The position numbers and the translations under genes are program-made. A DNA stretch of 64,000 bases, from NCBI GenBank assembly GCA_004123355.1, contig SCHM01000001.1, positions 6,130,001 to 6,194,000 on the forward strand. Direction: 5' to 3'. Below the pieces are notes generated by a model that saw only the letters and a program-made list of their open reading frames with translations, did no database searches and was not told the origin of the DNA. Source of the DNA: Amphirosellinia nigrospora. Taxonomy: Eukaryota; Ascomycota; Sordariomycetes; Xylariales; Xylariaceae. This document shows, one piece after another, positions 50,202 to 64,000 of the stretch; the first letter of the stretch is position 1; every line of letters begins with the position of its first letter.

Positions 50202-50856
50202 GTCGAGACTGTCCGGCCTTCGAGATGTTAGCTATAACGCTGATACCAAGTGTCGAGTGGGAGTCATACAGTCGGCCTTGACAGGGCCTGCCGTATTGGC
50301 CTTATAAGATTTGCCCTAGACATGGCGCTGCGATGGTTATTCGCATTTGGCTGGACTACCGAATTCGCGATCACAAGATTGACGCCAGCCGATTTGGGGA
50401 CCTACTGTTACTTACTGGGGGCTCGAAATTTGGCCCAATTATCGATAAGCCTATCAGAGTACCTATGTAACTAGCTAGGTACTTCGCTACATCCACTATA
50501 AATAACAAGCGTAACTTCAAGGCTGCATGTGTAAGTACCTTACGGTTCTCTGCTTAGTTTTCAGATTAGGCGCTTTTTTTAATTGAGTATTTGTAGTGAA
50601 TGTCAAACAACACATCTCCTCCCGACCTAATTTGAACCTCGTGTGCAACATTCTGGCATAAGTAGCCATGGATGCATATCATCAATGCGCTAGTATTTAG
50701 ATAGTATTATGTAAGGACTGATAACTTAGGTACTTTAGTACAGCTGGGTATTTTGGAGCTATCCCACCTTCACCCCACCAAACTTAACCTCCCACCTCCA
50801 ACAGCTCTCCCTCAACAACATACAAGTTCCCGATTTCAGTCACCTTGCTAGCCAAG
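50202..50856. other. divergent promoter region of RSM10 and CSN5
   Basis: About 0.65 kb between two start codons. AT-rich with several GGTAC/GTACC-type sites (50449-50485 and 50728-50740 regions) and a CT-rich leader just before CSN5. No gene was recognised. Confidence 0.5.
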
Positions 50857-51973
50857 ATGGAGGTGGCAATGAAATCATGGGGTAGGTACCCTCGGTCGTC
50901 TAGAATTACCGCTCCCTATGTCTCGTTCGAACCTCCCTTGTTAACTCGCACCCTCCTCACAGAGCTCGATAACGAGGTGAAGCTCGTCGACCCAACACGC
51001 GATGCGCTCTACAACTACTCCCCGGCACGGCAGAATGAAGCCAACGAACTGCGGCCGTGGAGGTCGGACCCGCACCACTTCAAGCACGTACGGATCAGCG
51101 CCGTGGCACTAATCAAGATGGTGATGCACGCGCGGACCGGGGGCTCGATCGAGGTCATGGGGCTGATGCAGGGCTACACGGACGGCGACACGATCATCGT
51201 GACGGACGCGTTCGGGCTGCCGGTGGAGGGCACGGAGACGCGCGTCAACGCGCAGGACGACGCCAACGAGTACATGATCCAGTACCTGCAGCTGTCGCGG
51301 GACCAGGGCAGCCGCGAGGAGAACGCCATCGGCTGGTACCACAGCCACCCGGGGTACGGGTGCTGGCTCAGCGGCATCGACGTCGGCACCGAGCAGATGC
51401 AGCAGAAGTTCAACGACCCCTTCGTCGCCGTCGTCATCGACCCCGACCGCACCATCAGCGCCGGCCGCGTCGAGATCGGCGCCTTCCGCACCTTCCCCGA
51501 GGGCCACGAGGTGCCTCCCGCCAAGAGCTCCTCCGGCTTGGCCACGGGTGACGAGAGCGGTGCGACGACTACCTCGGTCCGCTGGCAAAGGCGGAGGACT
51601 TCGGCGCCCACGCTAGCAAGTACTACTCCTCGAGGTTTCGCATTTCAAGTCGACGCTCGACACCCACCTGCTTCAGTTGTTATGGAGCAAGTATTGGGTG
51701 CAGACGCTTTCACAGAGCCCGCTGCTCACGAATCGCGATTATGGCAATAAACAGATGTTGGATCTCGGCTCCAAGATCCGTCAGGCTACCCAGTCCATCC
51801 AGAGCGGTGGCCGAGGAGGCGGTCTCTTCCAAGGCACTAAGAAGGTCGACACGGAGATGGAGAAACTCGCCCAGACCAGTCACTACGTCACGATGAAGGA
51901 GAAGCAGGGCCTCATGGCCAGCGAGGTTAAGGCTAGAATCTTTAACGGTTTGGGCTCCACCGCAATACCGTAG
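50857..51973 (+). CDS. CSN5: COP9 signalosome complex subunit 5 (JAMM deneddylase)
   Basis: Csn5 (Rri1) is the catalytic metalloprotease that removes Nedd8 from cullins, in the nucleus and cytosol, and so controls SCF ligases such as the F-box protein encoded at 10473-12678. Exon 1 (50857-50881, MEVAMKSW) is joined to exon 2 (from 50963) across an 81-nt intron. The MPN+ domain is textbook: [36 protein letters not shown], and the JAMM zinc site [15 protein letters not shown], preceded by the Glu of IEVMG. Then come [20 protein letters not shown] and the C-terminal helices [20 protein letters not shown]. Two frame jumps occur, near 51561-51570 (repair gives [20 protein letters not shown]) and near 51628-51634 ([20 protein letters not shown]). 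Length is about 330 aa, normal for fungi. Confidence 0.94.
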
Positions 51974-52261
51974 AGCGTAGCGTTTTGCAGGTTGATAGTC
52001 GCCGCTGTGTGACGAAAAAGGACACTTTGGGCCCCAGAGGTCGGAGCACAGTCATGTGGCACGAAGCATCAGATGGCGTTAATGGATAATAATGACCGAT
52101 AATGAGATAGTCAGTCAGGTTGGTAGTAGTACAGGAGTTCTTCATGATCTACGGAAATGGTACAGAATTTTGATACACATTAAAGCGGTTCAGACCCTCT
52201 CGTACTTGCGATAAGGTATGCAAGGCGTTGTCACTTATACACATTATCCGTAGCCTTGCCC

Positions 52262-55426
<3,165 letters not shown>

Positions 55427-56946
55427 ATGGCGGAACCTGGATCTGGTGCAGACCATGACCTGTACGGTAAGAAACCCGAAAGATCGCCCGCCGTTCCTGT
55501 GCCAACAGACCGTACATACGCCTGGGTAGAAACCGGTGGCTAACCTATTTCCGTAGAGCTTCTCGGCGTTGACAGGTCGGCCGATTCAAATGACATCAAA
55601 AAAGCATATCGAAAGGTCGGTTTTTCTACATCTGCCACGAGCTGGCCTCCGTCATACTAATTCTCGACCAGCTTGCTTTAAAGCACCACCCGGACAAGGT
55701 TGCCGAGGACCAGCGAGAAGAGTCCGAGCACATGTTCAAGCTCGTAACCCAAGCCTACGAGATCCTCCGAGACGATCAAAAACGCGCCATGTACGACAAG
55801 CACGGAATGGCAGCATTCGACCCTAGTAGGGGTGGTGGTGGAGGGGAGGGTGTTGACATCAACGACATCTTGGAGCAAATGTTCGGCATGGGCATGGGTG
55901 GTGGTATGGGTGGTATGGGCGGCATGCCCGGTATGGGTGGGATGGGTGGGATGGGTGGCCCCGGCGGGCCTAGACGCCCACGACGCGGGCCTGATGAGGA
56001 ATCGAAATATACCGTCAGTCTAGAGGACCTATACAAGGGCAAGACTGTCAAGTTCGCTGCCGAAAAGTCGGTGGTTTGCGGCACCTGCAAAGGTTCCGGC
56101 GGCAAGGATAAGGTGAAACCTCAGGTCTGTGATCGTTGCAAAGGTAACGGTATAGTTGAGGTACTTCGTCAGATGGGCCCGGGGCTGGTAGCCAGAGATA
56201 CTGCTGCGTGTGACAGATGCCAAGGCTCCGGTAATCATTTCAAAGAAAAGGACCGCTGCAAGAAGTGTAAGGGCAAACGGACGGTGAAAGAGACGAAGCC
56301 TTTGGAGATCTACATCCCTCGTGGTGCATATCAGGGCGAACGCATCGTCTTGGAAGGCGAGGCCGACCAACACCCCGATCAAACGCCAGGCAATCTTGTC
56401 TTCGTCCTCGTTGAGGAGCCACATGAGATCTTCAACCGGATTGGAAATGATCTCTCGGCAGATCTAGAAATCACACTGGCCGAAGCTCTTTGCGGGTTCT
56501 CACGTGTCGTCTTAACTCATCTCGACGGCAGAGGCATTCACATCACTCACCCAGGGGTAAGATTTTACAACCGGACCAAACGCTGAAGGTATCAGGAGAG
56601 GGTATGCCACTAAAGCGCGGTGATGAAAAGGGTGATCTATACCTGGTCGTAAAGATCCAATTTCCCGATGATGGCTGGCTTAAGGATGACGCAGCTTATG
56701 AGTCCCTCGCAAAGCTTTTGCCAGCCTCCACCCACAACATCAAAGCCGACGAAGTCGATGATGTCGAATACGACGATGATGCTGACATTGACGAGGTACG
56801 TTCAAACCTAAAAATCAGGAGCGAAAATCCATGACACTAACATGAGGCAGATGGGAGCCAGCTCAGGCGACCCTCGATATGGCGAAGGTTGGGAAGATGA
56901 TGAGGACGACGAAGGCGGGGCGCAGGCTCAATGTGCACAACAGTAA
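55427..56946 (+). CDS. type I DnaJ/Hsp40 co-chaperone, Ydj1/Mas5 type, with CaaX box
   Basis: This cytosolic J-protein stimulates Hsp70 ATPase and delivers clients. Exons are 55427-55466, 55557-55615, 55672-56795 and 56851-56946. The J-domain contains HHPDK, the HPD that contacts Hsp70, with introns inside it. Next is a Gly/Met-rich linker (GMGMGGGMGGMGGMPGMGG), then four CxxCxGxG zinc repeats: CGTCKGSG, CDRCKGNG, CDRCQGSG and CKKCKGKR. Substrate-binding domains follow (TKPLEIYIPRGAYQGERIVL, DLSADLEITLAEALCGFSR). The protein ends CAQQ, a CaaX-type farnesylation signal like that of yeast Ydj1. One frame jump at the GGGG of 56554-56557 is cured by one G (ITHPGGKILQPDQTLKVSGE). Length is about 430 aa. 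Confidence 0.94.
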
Positions 56947-57829
56947 TGAATTATGAGATATGATTTTGCATTGTCAGCGAGATCACGGAGTCACCACGTT
57001 GGCCGGGTTATGAGAATAGGAATAGATCCCGTCAAAGGCGAGCAAGCGAGTCGCTTCGGTACCGAAGCCATCGGACTTCGGTGTGGTTATCGAAGGGGGC
57101 AAGTCATTTCTATGTGATCCTTTCCGGAAGATAGGCTAGACCAGATAGAGTGCCTACATAAGGCAAGGCATGAATAATCACCACTTCGTGATAAGTCATC
57201 AAATTCCAGTTTACGGGACCTTTATGGCCAAGATCAAGATATTACTGCTTTAGCGATGGATGTTTTCCTCACTGCTCTATATTCTACCTACCTAGTAATA
57301 TCAGTTGATACACCTGCGTACCACCATATGGCGACCAGTATCTTAATGAAAAGTTGCTTAGGGGATTAGGTAATTTGCTGATTAACATACAAGGTGAATT
57401 GTATTGGCAGAGTTTGAGGATTGTTTATGTGTAAATCATACGCAGTACATGAGTACCTCTTGCCGGCATTGAGAGCACCTAGGTACATTTAGGTACCCTG
57501 CCTGGCCCCACAGAAAATCTACTTATGTACCTCTAGATAAGATGCAGATAGTCGGATGTGGCTGGTGGAACGCACTAGCCACCACCACAAACCTCTGTAT
57601 TCGCTAAATTTCTCCACTTATCCAGGACTCCACAACGTCCACGAACTTTTTCTCAATCCGCGAGACCAGAGACCAGATACCCCCGACGGCACAACACCAA
57701 CATACCCCATCACGACCGACGAGAAACCGCAGTCAAGGTAAGTCGTCTCCATGCCGCAACCCGACTCAAATGGCTCCTCATCTGCCAATTGCTTATCTAA
57801 ATTACGACACCTCTAACTAACTACTACAG
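56947..57829. other. intergenic region and L32 5' leader with intron
   Basis: 3' flank of the DnaJ gene and promoter/leader of the L32 gene. A likely 5' UTR intron runs 57738-57829 (GTAAGTCG donor, CTAACTACTACAG acceptor) and ends exactly at the L32 start codon. Several GGTAC sites lie near 57479-57500. No other gene was seen. Confidence 0.55.
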
Positions 57830-58829
57830 ATGGTTGCCAAGCACGTTCCCATCGTCAAGAAGTACGTGCTAAATTTCCTCGGCCCGCGCCTCACAATCCG
57901 ATCACAAGCACAAACACAATCCTGCCCTCCACTATGCGCTAGCCGATCTATCGATGTGACGAGAAACCAAGGAACATCGAGGGAATTCGCGATGCGTGCG
58001 CACATGAAACACAATGCTTTTATCCCGCTCGAACGCAGAAATCTTTACAACGATCCCCACGTCATTCCCTGAACCAACTCTACGCCGGCGAACGAGATTT
58101 TGTCGGGCGGGTTACTAACCTAGCGCACAGGAAGACGAAGAAGTTCAACCGTCACCAGTCTGACGGTTTAGTACGTCTGCTCCACATCCAAATCCAGCCA
58201 GGGCCGAGTGCTAACCCATCCTGAATAGAGTGCCTTTCTGTTAGTATGCTGAATCGATGTTTACAATAACGCGGACTAATGAGTGCCATCACAGTCAAGC
58301 TGGAGGAAGCCTAAGGGTATCGACAATGCCGTCCGCCGTCGATTCGTAAGTCTTCAGGGAATGATACTTGAAAGATATAATACTAACAACTTACGTATAG
58401 CGTGGACGCATGGCTATGCATCGGTGCGTACATACTCGCCAGCACACAACCATCCAGCCGGTTTCTCCCAGCATACGATCATAGCTAACAACCCATAAGA
58501 TCGGTTACGGTAGCAACCGCAAGACCCGCCACATGGCCCCTAACGGCCTAAAGGTACGTCAGTGTCTATATAAATAGCAAAAATTTGCTAACCATGACAG
58601 GCCTTCATCGTCAACAACACCAAGGATGTTGAGCTGCTGTTGATGCACAAGGACACCTACGCTGCTGAGTACGTATTACTGGATACAAAAGAGACCATCG
58701 CGGGAATTAACATGTACCAGGATCGCCCACAACGTCTCCTCAAGAAAGAGAGTCGATATCATTGCCCGGGCCAAGCAGCTGGGAGTCAAGGTCACCAACG
58801 CCAAGGCCAAGGTTACAACTGAGATCTAA
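57830..58829 (+). CDS. RPL32: 60S ribosomal protein L32 (eL32), eight coding exons including an 11-nt exon
   Basis: This is a structural protein of the cytosolic large ribosomal subunit, about 131 aa. Exons are 57830-57861, 58131-58170, 58229-58239 (11 nt), 58295-58345, 58401-58423, 58500-58553, 58601-58668 and 58721-58829. The product reads [22 protein letters not shown], then [57 protein letters not shown], and ends [12 protein letters not shown]. Two one-base repairs are needed: one C in GACGG (about 58164) to give HQSDRF, and one C near 58419 to give RMAMPSIGYG. With these, the 11-nt exon supplies the residues between DRF and SSWRK (KCLS) in exact phase. High intron density and a 5' UTR intron are usual for fungal ribosomal protein genes. 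Confidence 0.92.
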
Positions 58830-60528
58830 AAACTGGATGGTTGATATGGTGACTATGGAGTTCGGTTTTCTCGTTTTCGGCACTTTGCATGTATGGGAAG
58901 GATTCATACTCTGCGGTCTACGGACAGTTCGAGCTAGCAATTTCGTGCTAGGGAATGCAACACGAATTCTACGATGACAGCCACTCCATGCCCAAGGCTC
59001 GATATGATCAGGAAATGCTTTGGTGAACATGCTTCATGGGTGCAAAGCCACCCAGTAGTCAATAGCATGCACGTATGGATTATACGCCCAACCCAACACT
59101 CATAAATGTCAACGACAAATTTTTCAAAAACGACAATCGAGCCTACCCAAATATGACAGTCTTCAAACATGGATACTGTCAGCTCTCCTGTACTTCAGCG
59201 GGCCTCAAGATGACATTAGATTCTTTCCACCCGACTAAGTACTGCCGAGGCAACTCTTACCTAAATAGTTGTCTTTAAGAATGCAAGCCCAAAAACTGAC
59301 TCGATGTTCTCAACAATCTTTGGAAATGTGACATGTCGCCGTTTCGTGTCTTGTTCAGCATCCAGGCCCGTAGTATTTCATGATCTAGAAGATAATGTAT
59401 TTGTGTACAGGCAATCTTGAAAGATAGCTCCATATAATTTCTTAGTCAAGTTGATGACATCTTCTTCGACACCTGGGAGCCATGGCCGGCATGGAACTTT
59501 GTCTTTGTCAGACTGCTAGATTCTTGAGCCTTTGGTTTAAGCTTCCGTTCTGGCACTTTCCACAATACTCGGACAGAAATTTCAGAATCTTTCACGGTCT
59601 TGCGAAACCACGATATCGTTCGATGCCGCTGAGCTTCTTCGTTCTTTCTATTTGTGATGAGTTTAACTTCTATACTTATAAAGGTCTACCTGAGACTGAG
59701 CACAATTGATGAGAGCCAAAACCAGTGGTAGAAGATAGAAGTATCGTGGTTGTTGGGGATAAGCTAGCACAATGGTTTGCTGTCTCATGGCTATCCAGAA
59801 CAATAGGTATATGAACAGGCCTGCTAACCTATTAAACAGGAAACAATCGCCATCATTCAAGGTTGTCTACCCAGGTATTAATCTCACTCACTACCTTTCT
59901 TGATTCCGCTCCAAATAAATTCCGGGGCATCGATACTTCTAACGTTGTTGTTTGCCTAAAAATATTTATCTACTCTTATTTGCTATTTCCTCAACTACGT
60001 CGACAAGTAATGATACAATCACCCTATCTACTTCTGCACACCATTACCCATGAAACGTCAGCAAGAAGTAATCAACACATCATGTCCCATACTCCCTCTA
60101 TTCTCGACACCATGCGACGCGGATCCATCACCTCGTATCAGCGGCCTACGGCACCGACGGCCAGCTACACCAAAATATCATCTCCGGCTCAAATCCAACT
60201 TCCCTCTGTTTGCCCGAGGAAGGTCTCTATGTTTGTGAGTTTTGCCCCCTCGGTTAATGACGAGTTACGGAGAACGCACGTTGCTTCTCACTCAGGCTGA
60301 AGCCACGATCCGGAAGCTTCCTACGATGGCGAAACACCCAGATCCAACTCTCAAGATGCCGATAACTGATACGAAAGCTGGCAGTATACCGCAACCGCGG
60401 CTTCAGATCGCCTCGGCGTGTGACCGGCGAAAGTGCTACATCACGCAAGTCTGCCGCTGCACGGAACCGCAGGGCCACATCCACGAGCCTACCATCGCTG
60501 CTGCTGCTACTACTGCCGTGAATGCTAG
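58830..60528. other. intergenic region, possibly with 5' exons of the next gene
   Basis: No recognisable gene. Frames at 59863-60300 and 60242-60823 are open but look like shadows: they share sequence with the acidic protein's true frame or lack coding character. Upstream exons of the gene at 60529-61450 may lie between 60060 and 60528, but I could not fix their borders. Confidence 0.4.
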
Positions 60529-61450
60529 CACAGGAGACCAATCCACAAACCACCGGCCAAAGATTTCGCGCAGGATCGTGCGCTATCATGGTTCAACCTC
60601 TACGAAGCCGCGGACGAGATCCGGTCTCTCAAGCTCTGCTTCCTCGCACATCCGCGGACGCTGTCGTGGGATACCGTATTCGACAACTTCGCCTTCCACT
60701 TCGATTCCGAGCTCGAAGAGCACTACGCCTCGACGCACAGCTACAGATGCGCGCCGCGACGTCGCGGCGGCGGCGGCGAGAAGGGGGCGAGGGAGTGTCC
60801 GCCGAGTCTACTCGAGTCCATAAGAATCACCTGGCAGGGTTTTCTAGACCGCGGAGACCACGACTTCAGACCGACGACGACATTCCCGGAGCGGGAGGAA
60901 GATGACGACGACGACGACGATGAACACAGCACAGACGGCGGAGATTCCGCCTACGACGGAGATGTGGACGACATGTCGGAGTGGGACGACGCCGATTCTC
61001 CATCCGTGTACACGATCACGCCGATACCACGTCTACCGCGCCATCGACCAACCACAAGAAGAGGCCGAGACCCGACGACGACTTCGACTTGATCGACGAC
61101 TTGATCGAGGAGGAGTTCCCGCGCCTCAAAAGAGTGCTGCTAGATCCCGAGCAGATCGATCGAACCACGTCAGGGACAGACGGAAGAATATGCACGAAGC
61201 GAACAGCACAACGAGATCAGACGTCACCATCCACACTACGAAACCAAACAACACCAGCAGCCGTCTCGCGAGCACGGCGGCGGCGGCGAATATGCCCGAC
61301 GAAGTGCAATCGGCGGCCGCGGCGCCAGTCATCATCCCGCCCAAGAAAATGCTGATCGGCCGCGGGCTTCCCGGGTGCTCCTTTGGCGAGCAGCGCGGTT
61401 TCGGAACTCGGTCCGCAAGGGTTGGTCTACGGGTCGCCTCGCCCTGTTAG
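60529..61450 (+). CDS. unrecognised acidic protein (N-terminal exons unresolved)
   Basis: I do not recognise a family. The best frame opens after an acceptor-like TGAATGCTAG at 60528 and runs KDFAQDRALSWFNLYEAADE, IRSLKLCFLAHPRTLSWDTV, FDNFAFHFDSELEEHYASTH, and on to a strongly acidic patch (EREEDDDDDDDEHSTDGGDS). One added base near 61013 carries it into DTTSTAPSTNHKKRPRPDDD and FDLIDDLIEEEFPRLKRVLL. A second near 61185 carries it into KNMHEANSTTRSDV and a tail with IIPPKKMLIGRG that stops at 61450. The first 60 residues have the look of a folded domain; the rest is probably disordered. Two other frames over 60522-60905 are open but have biased, low-complexity composition, so I treat them as shadows. 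A protein start was not found. Confidence 0.45.
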
Positions 61451-62387
61451 CTTGCCTCTTAACATAAAGAAACGACCGAATACGCTTCCTTCCCACGAGA
61501 AAAAGAGTATGGATACAACAACAACAGCAAGATACCAATCACGATATATAATCTCCCGCGAAGGTGATTTAGGAGAATAATATCCCTAGCAACGAATAAA
61601 TAAGCCTTCCGGCAAAATAAAAACCGTGAAATCCTGTAGAACACCGTCTACGCTCCTTAAGAAAGCCAGGAAGAGGCGGGCAGGGACGAAAGGTAGTAGG
61701 CCGGATTTACAGGCCTCCAGACACGGCAAGTTTGCCGGCGATCCAGTCTAACTAACGCCGGGTTATGTACTACAAATATGACGAGAGTCTCGATACCCAA
61801 ACTACGACCAGGGCGTAGCGAAGAGTGCTCTGAAGGGTTTCATGTAACGCATATTAGCTAGAGATCAACGCAAGGTAGTTATTCCATGGGGAATACCAAA
61901 TGACATCAGATAGCCCTAACCTCACACGAGAACATAGCAGTTTATGTTTTGTAGACATTCAAAATACGTATACCCTACTCCTCGAAAACTTCGTTTATAT
62001 AGTGCTCAGAGTAAGAATAAACGCGTATCTAAGGATTGCGTCTCAGTCGCAGTCAACTAAGTTTCATGTCAAGTCTTTCTTAGCTTACAGTCTAGGAACC
62101 ACGAACATCTACTGCCTATTATCCGCTTAAGGGCCATCTAATTAGAATTGGCAAGATCATATGTCAGATAGGGCTTAACTGATCACAGTTTCCTTTTATT
62201 TTTTTTCTTAAATAAAAAGAGAAGAAGAAAACCAATGGTAGAATACCAGTTCTGGACTGGTATTAAAAAGTCTTATTGAGCTAACAAGCTATCATAATCT
62301 AATCATAATAGCCTTATGTAGGCGCTGCTTCTTGTTGAGATGCTCGTATTTGAAGAGGACTCGCTTGACCAAGAGAATGCTAACGGG
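61451..62387. other. convergent intergenic region, no gene seen
   Basis: About 0.9 kb, AT-rich, between two 3' ends. It contains a purine-rich/T-rich block near 62190-62235. No gene, tRNA or known repeat was recognised. Confidence 0.5.
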
Positions 62388-64000
62388 TTAAGACGTGTAT
62401 GCAAAACTTGAGCCTCTACAAGCCAACCAGAAGTCTCTGACTATAGTGTTCGTAGCTTTACTCCCACGGAGACTCAGCAACTTCTTCACAAACAAAGCTT
62501 TATCTTGAGAAGATACTTTGTCGCTTGGGAAGCTAGGATCATTCAGTGCCGCCTCTATCCATTTAGAGGCATGGACATGCTGGACAACGAGCTTTTTGAG
62601 AGGCTCACTTAGCTTATCAAGTTCACTACGTGATGCCCTTCCTCCAATGTTCTGTATCAGTGACTGAGATAGCAAGGGCCCCAAATGTGACATCGCGTCA
62701 TTCAATGCGGTTCGGACATTGGGGTCATCTGATCTTGCCGTTATGAATGTAGTCTACGATAGGCGTCAGCTCCTAATACTTTGAATTCCCCTAGAAACTT
62801 GACGTACCAGAACTCTGCTGCTGCTGTTTTCGGCAAAGGCTCATTTCCGTTAATGAGTTTCATCGCAAAGGTAAAAAGAAACTCGAGTACGTTTGATGGT
62901 TGAGACATAAGCACTTCTGGTCGCCTCGATAGAACTCTTTGAGCGAATTCAATTCCATACTGAGACAACTCTGGATCGGCCTCGGGATCTATAATCCAAT
63001 AAGCCCGAGATATTCGGTTGTGTGGGGATTGGGATGACTTACCAGGGAGTTGATGGAGGAGGTTGAACACCCAGGGTAGTAGTATTCCTAAAGTAGAGAC
63101 GACATGTTGCTTGCATCTTCCGGTATTAAGAGAAGAAGCGAAGGCACTAGCAGTATTCACAACTGTAGCGGTACGATTTGCCAATTGCTAACAATAAGTT
63201 CGGTCACCATCTGTGGTGGAAATACAAACGGACCTGGCTCGGTTTCTAAGAACCCAGCCCGCAGAATCGTGCAGATGGCGCCTACAACCTCTGTGTTGTA
63301 GGAAAATAGATTTTAAGTTGTACAAGAATAGCCTGCTCCGAAGTTAGTCATCTCTGCAACGTTGATAGATAGGTGTGTGATGTTTAATCAGTGTAGTAGT
63401 GATTAAGTGTTTAGATGGGGTTGTTGCTATCAGTCAAGCGTTCAGGGAGTTCAGATGTAGTTATCTTCGTTAAAATTCCCGCAACTAATGAAACATCTAC
63501 TCACCATAATATCCGCATGAATTTGCTCAAGATCTCGGCTAATTCCTATCTGAGCGGACTCATCGTCGGAATCCAGGTCTACAGGAGCCTGCATTCCTTT
63601 GGCTATGCTGCCGAGGCACCGAAGTGCTCTAATAGCTAATTGTAATGCCACATCATGCGCCAGAACCGGTGAGGTTGGACGTTGAGATATATCAAAAGCT
63701 CGGAAAACCATCTGGCTTATGTGAGCTAAAATCGGGGACGGTTTATCTCATAAGATGAGCAGGAGGCTGGCTACTCACAGGGTCATTTGAGTCGATCACG
63801 GTGTTATCTTGCGCTAGCTTGAGCTGCAGACAAGCAGTGACGTCTGTGCCGACTGTTAACAACAGTCTACGGACCGTATTTATCTTATGTTCCTCGGAAG
63901 GCAGTGACTGCAAGATGGCGGCGATCCCCCCATAATCCTCTCTTCAGCCAAAGAGTCTAGCTCTGCGTGATCGCGTAGTGCGCTATACTGTTCTAGAAAT
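62388..64000 (-). CDS. importin-13-type karyopherin, 3' part (cut by right edge)
   Basis: This is a HEAT-repeat nuclear transport receptor (importin-beta superfamily); the 5' end lies beyond the window. Exons on the minus strand are 64000-63779, 63713-63505, about 63288-63043, 62988-62808 and 62753-62388. Helical repeats show as AAILQSLPSEEHKINTVRRL, QLAIRALRCLGSIAKGMQAP, NTEVVGAICTILRAGFLETE, GPFVFPPQMVTELI and EFAQRVLSRRPEVL. The end KALFVKKLLSLRGSKATNTI, then VRDFWLACRGSSFAYTS, resembles fungal importin-13/Kap122 proteins. Frame defects: the G run near 63929 (one added G gives RIMGGIAAILQ), near 63187 (to QLANRTATVVNTA), and the donor at 62807, which lacks one G of TGG|GTACGT; with it the junction reads EFWTTFITARSDDPN. 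Importin-beta family is secure; the subfamily is a judgement from the C-terminus. Confidence 0.72.

Noticed and set aside
51057-51588. Long open frames on both strands overlapping CSN5 (164 and 159 codons)
   Set aside because: They are GC-rich shadows rich in Arg, Gly and His that arise from third-position G/C; the CSN5 frame carries the JAMM motif.
60242-60823. 193-codon plus frame starting at 60242
   Set aside because: Composition is Thr/Arg/Ser-biased without hydrophobic pattern; the overlapping frame from 60529 looks far more protein-like.

Overview
The window is nuclear DNA from a filamentous ascomycete (Pezizomycotina, probably Sordariomycetes-like). Protein genes are cut by short introns of about 41-150 nt with GTRNGT donors and CTAAC/CTGAC branch motifs. 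Gene density is about one per 2.5 kb on alternating strands, and the recognisable proteins are typical Pezizomycotina orthologues. The class-level placement is an inference from gene content and intron style only.

Layout, left to right: the 3' part of a Far1/Ste5-type PH-VWA scaffold (1-2473,+); a siderophore-iron MFS transporter (3828-6073,+); a Bud21/Utp16-type SSU-processome protein (-); an unnamed TPR/Sel1-like protein with a mitochondrial-looking N-terminus (+); an F-box/WD40 ubiquitin-ligase subunit (-); an intron-bearing tRNA-Met(CAU) (-); a 2.4 kb stretch without genes; CTD-kinase subunit Ctk3 (-); pyrroline-5-carboxylate reductase (+); histone acetyltransferase Hat1 (-); a ZIP metal transporter (+); ketopantoate reductase (+); mitochondrial ribosomal protein L12 (-); the very large AAA+ ribosome-export factor midasin, Mdn1/Rea1 (26984-41846,+); a phenol-hydroxylase-type FAD monooxygenase (-); an unrecognised protein (-); a type II NADH dehydrogenase (+); mitochondrial Trp-tRNA synthetase (-); mitochondrial ribosomal protein S10 (-); COP9 signalosome subunit 5 (+); mitochondrial Glu-tRNA synthetase (-); a Ydj1-type DnaJ with a CaaX box (+); ribosomal protein L32 with an 11-nt exon (+); an unrecognised acidic protein (+); and the 3' part of an importin-13-type karyopherin (-), cut by the right edge.

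Most genes are housekeeping. Four encode mitochondrial translation parts (L12, S10, TrpRS, GluRS), and three serve cytosolic ribosome assembly or structure (Utp16-like, midasin, L32). No operon-like or secondary-metabolite cluster is evident.

The most important observation concerns sequence quality. At about forty places a reading frame that is clearly conserved jumps by one base. In nearly every case adding one base restores it, usually in a short G, C, T or A run. Midasin alone has nine such sites. Midasin, Hat1, Ctk3, GluRS and others cannot all be decayed, so the pattern points to consensus deletion errors (uncorrected long-read or homopolymer errors) rather than pseudogenes. Gene models below are given as spans with the breaks noted. 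I did not find a convincing undescribed biological system; the best leads are the gene-free 2.4 kb region, two unrecognised proteins, the L32 microexon and an over-represented 10-bp palindrome.
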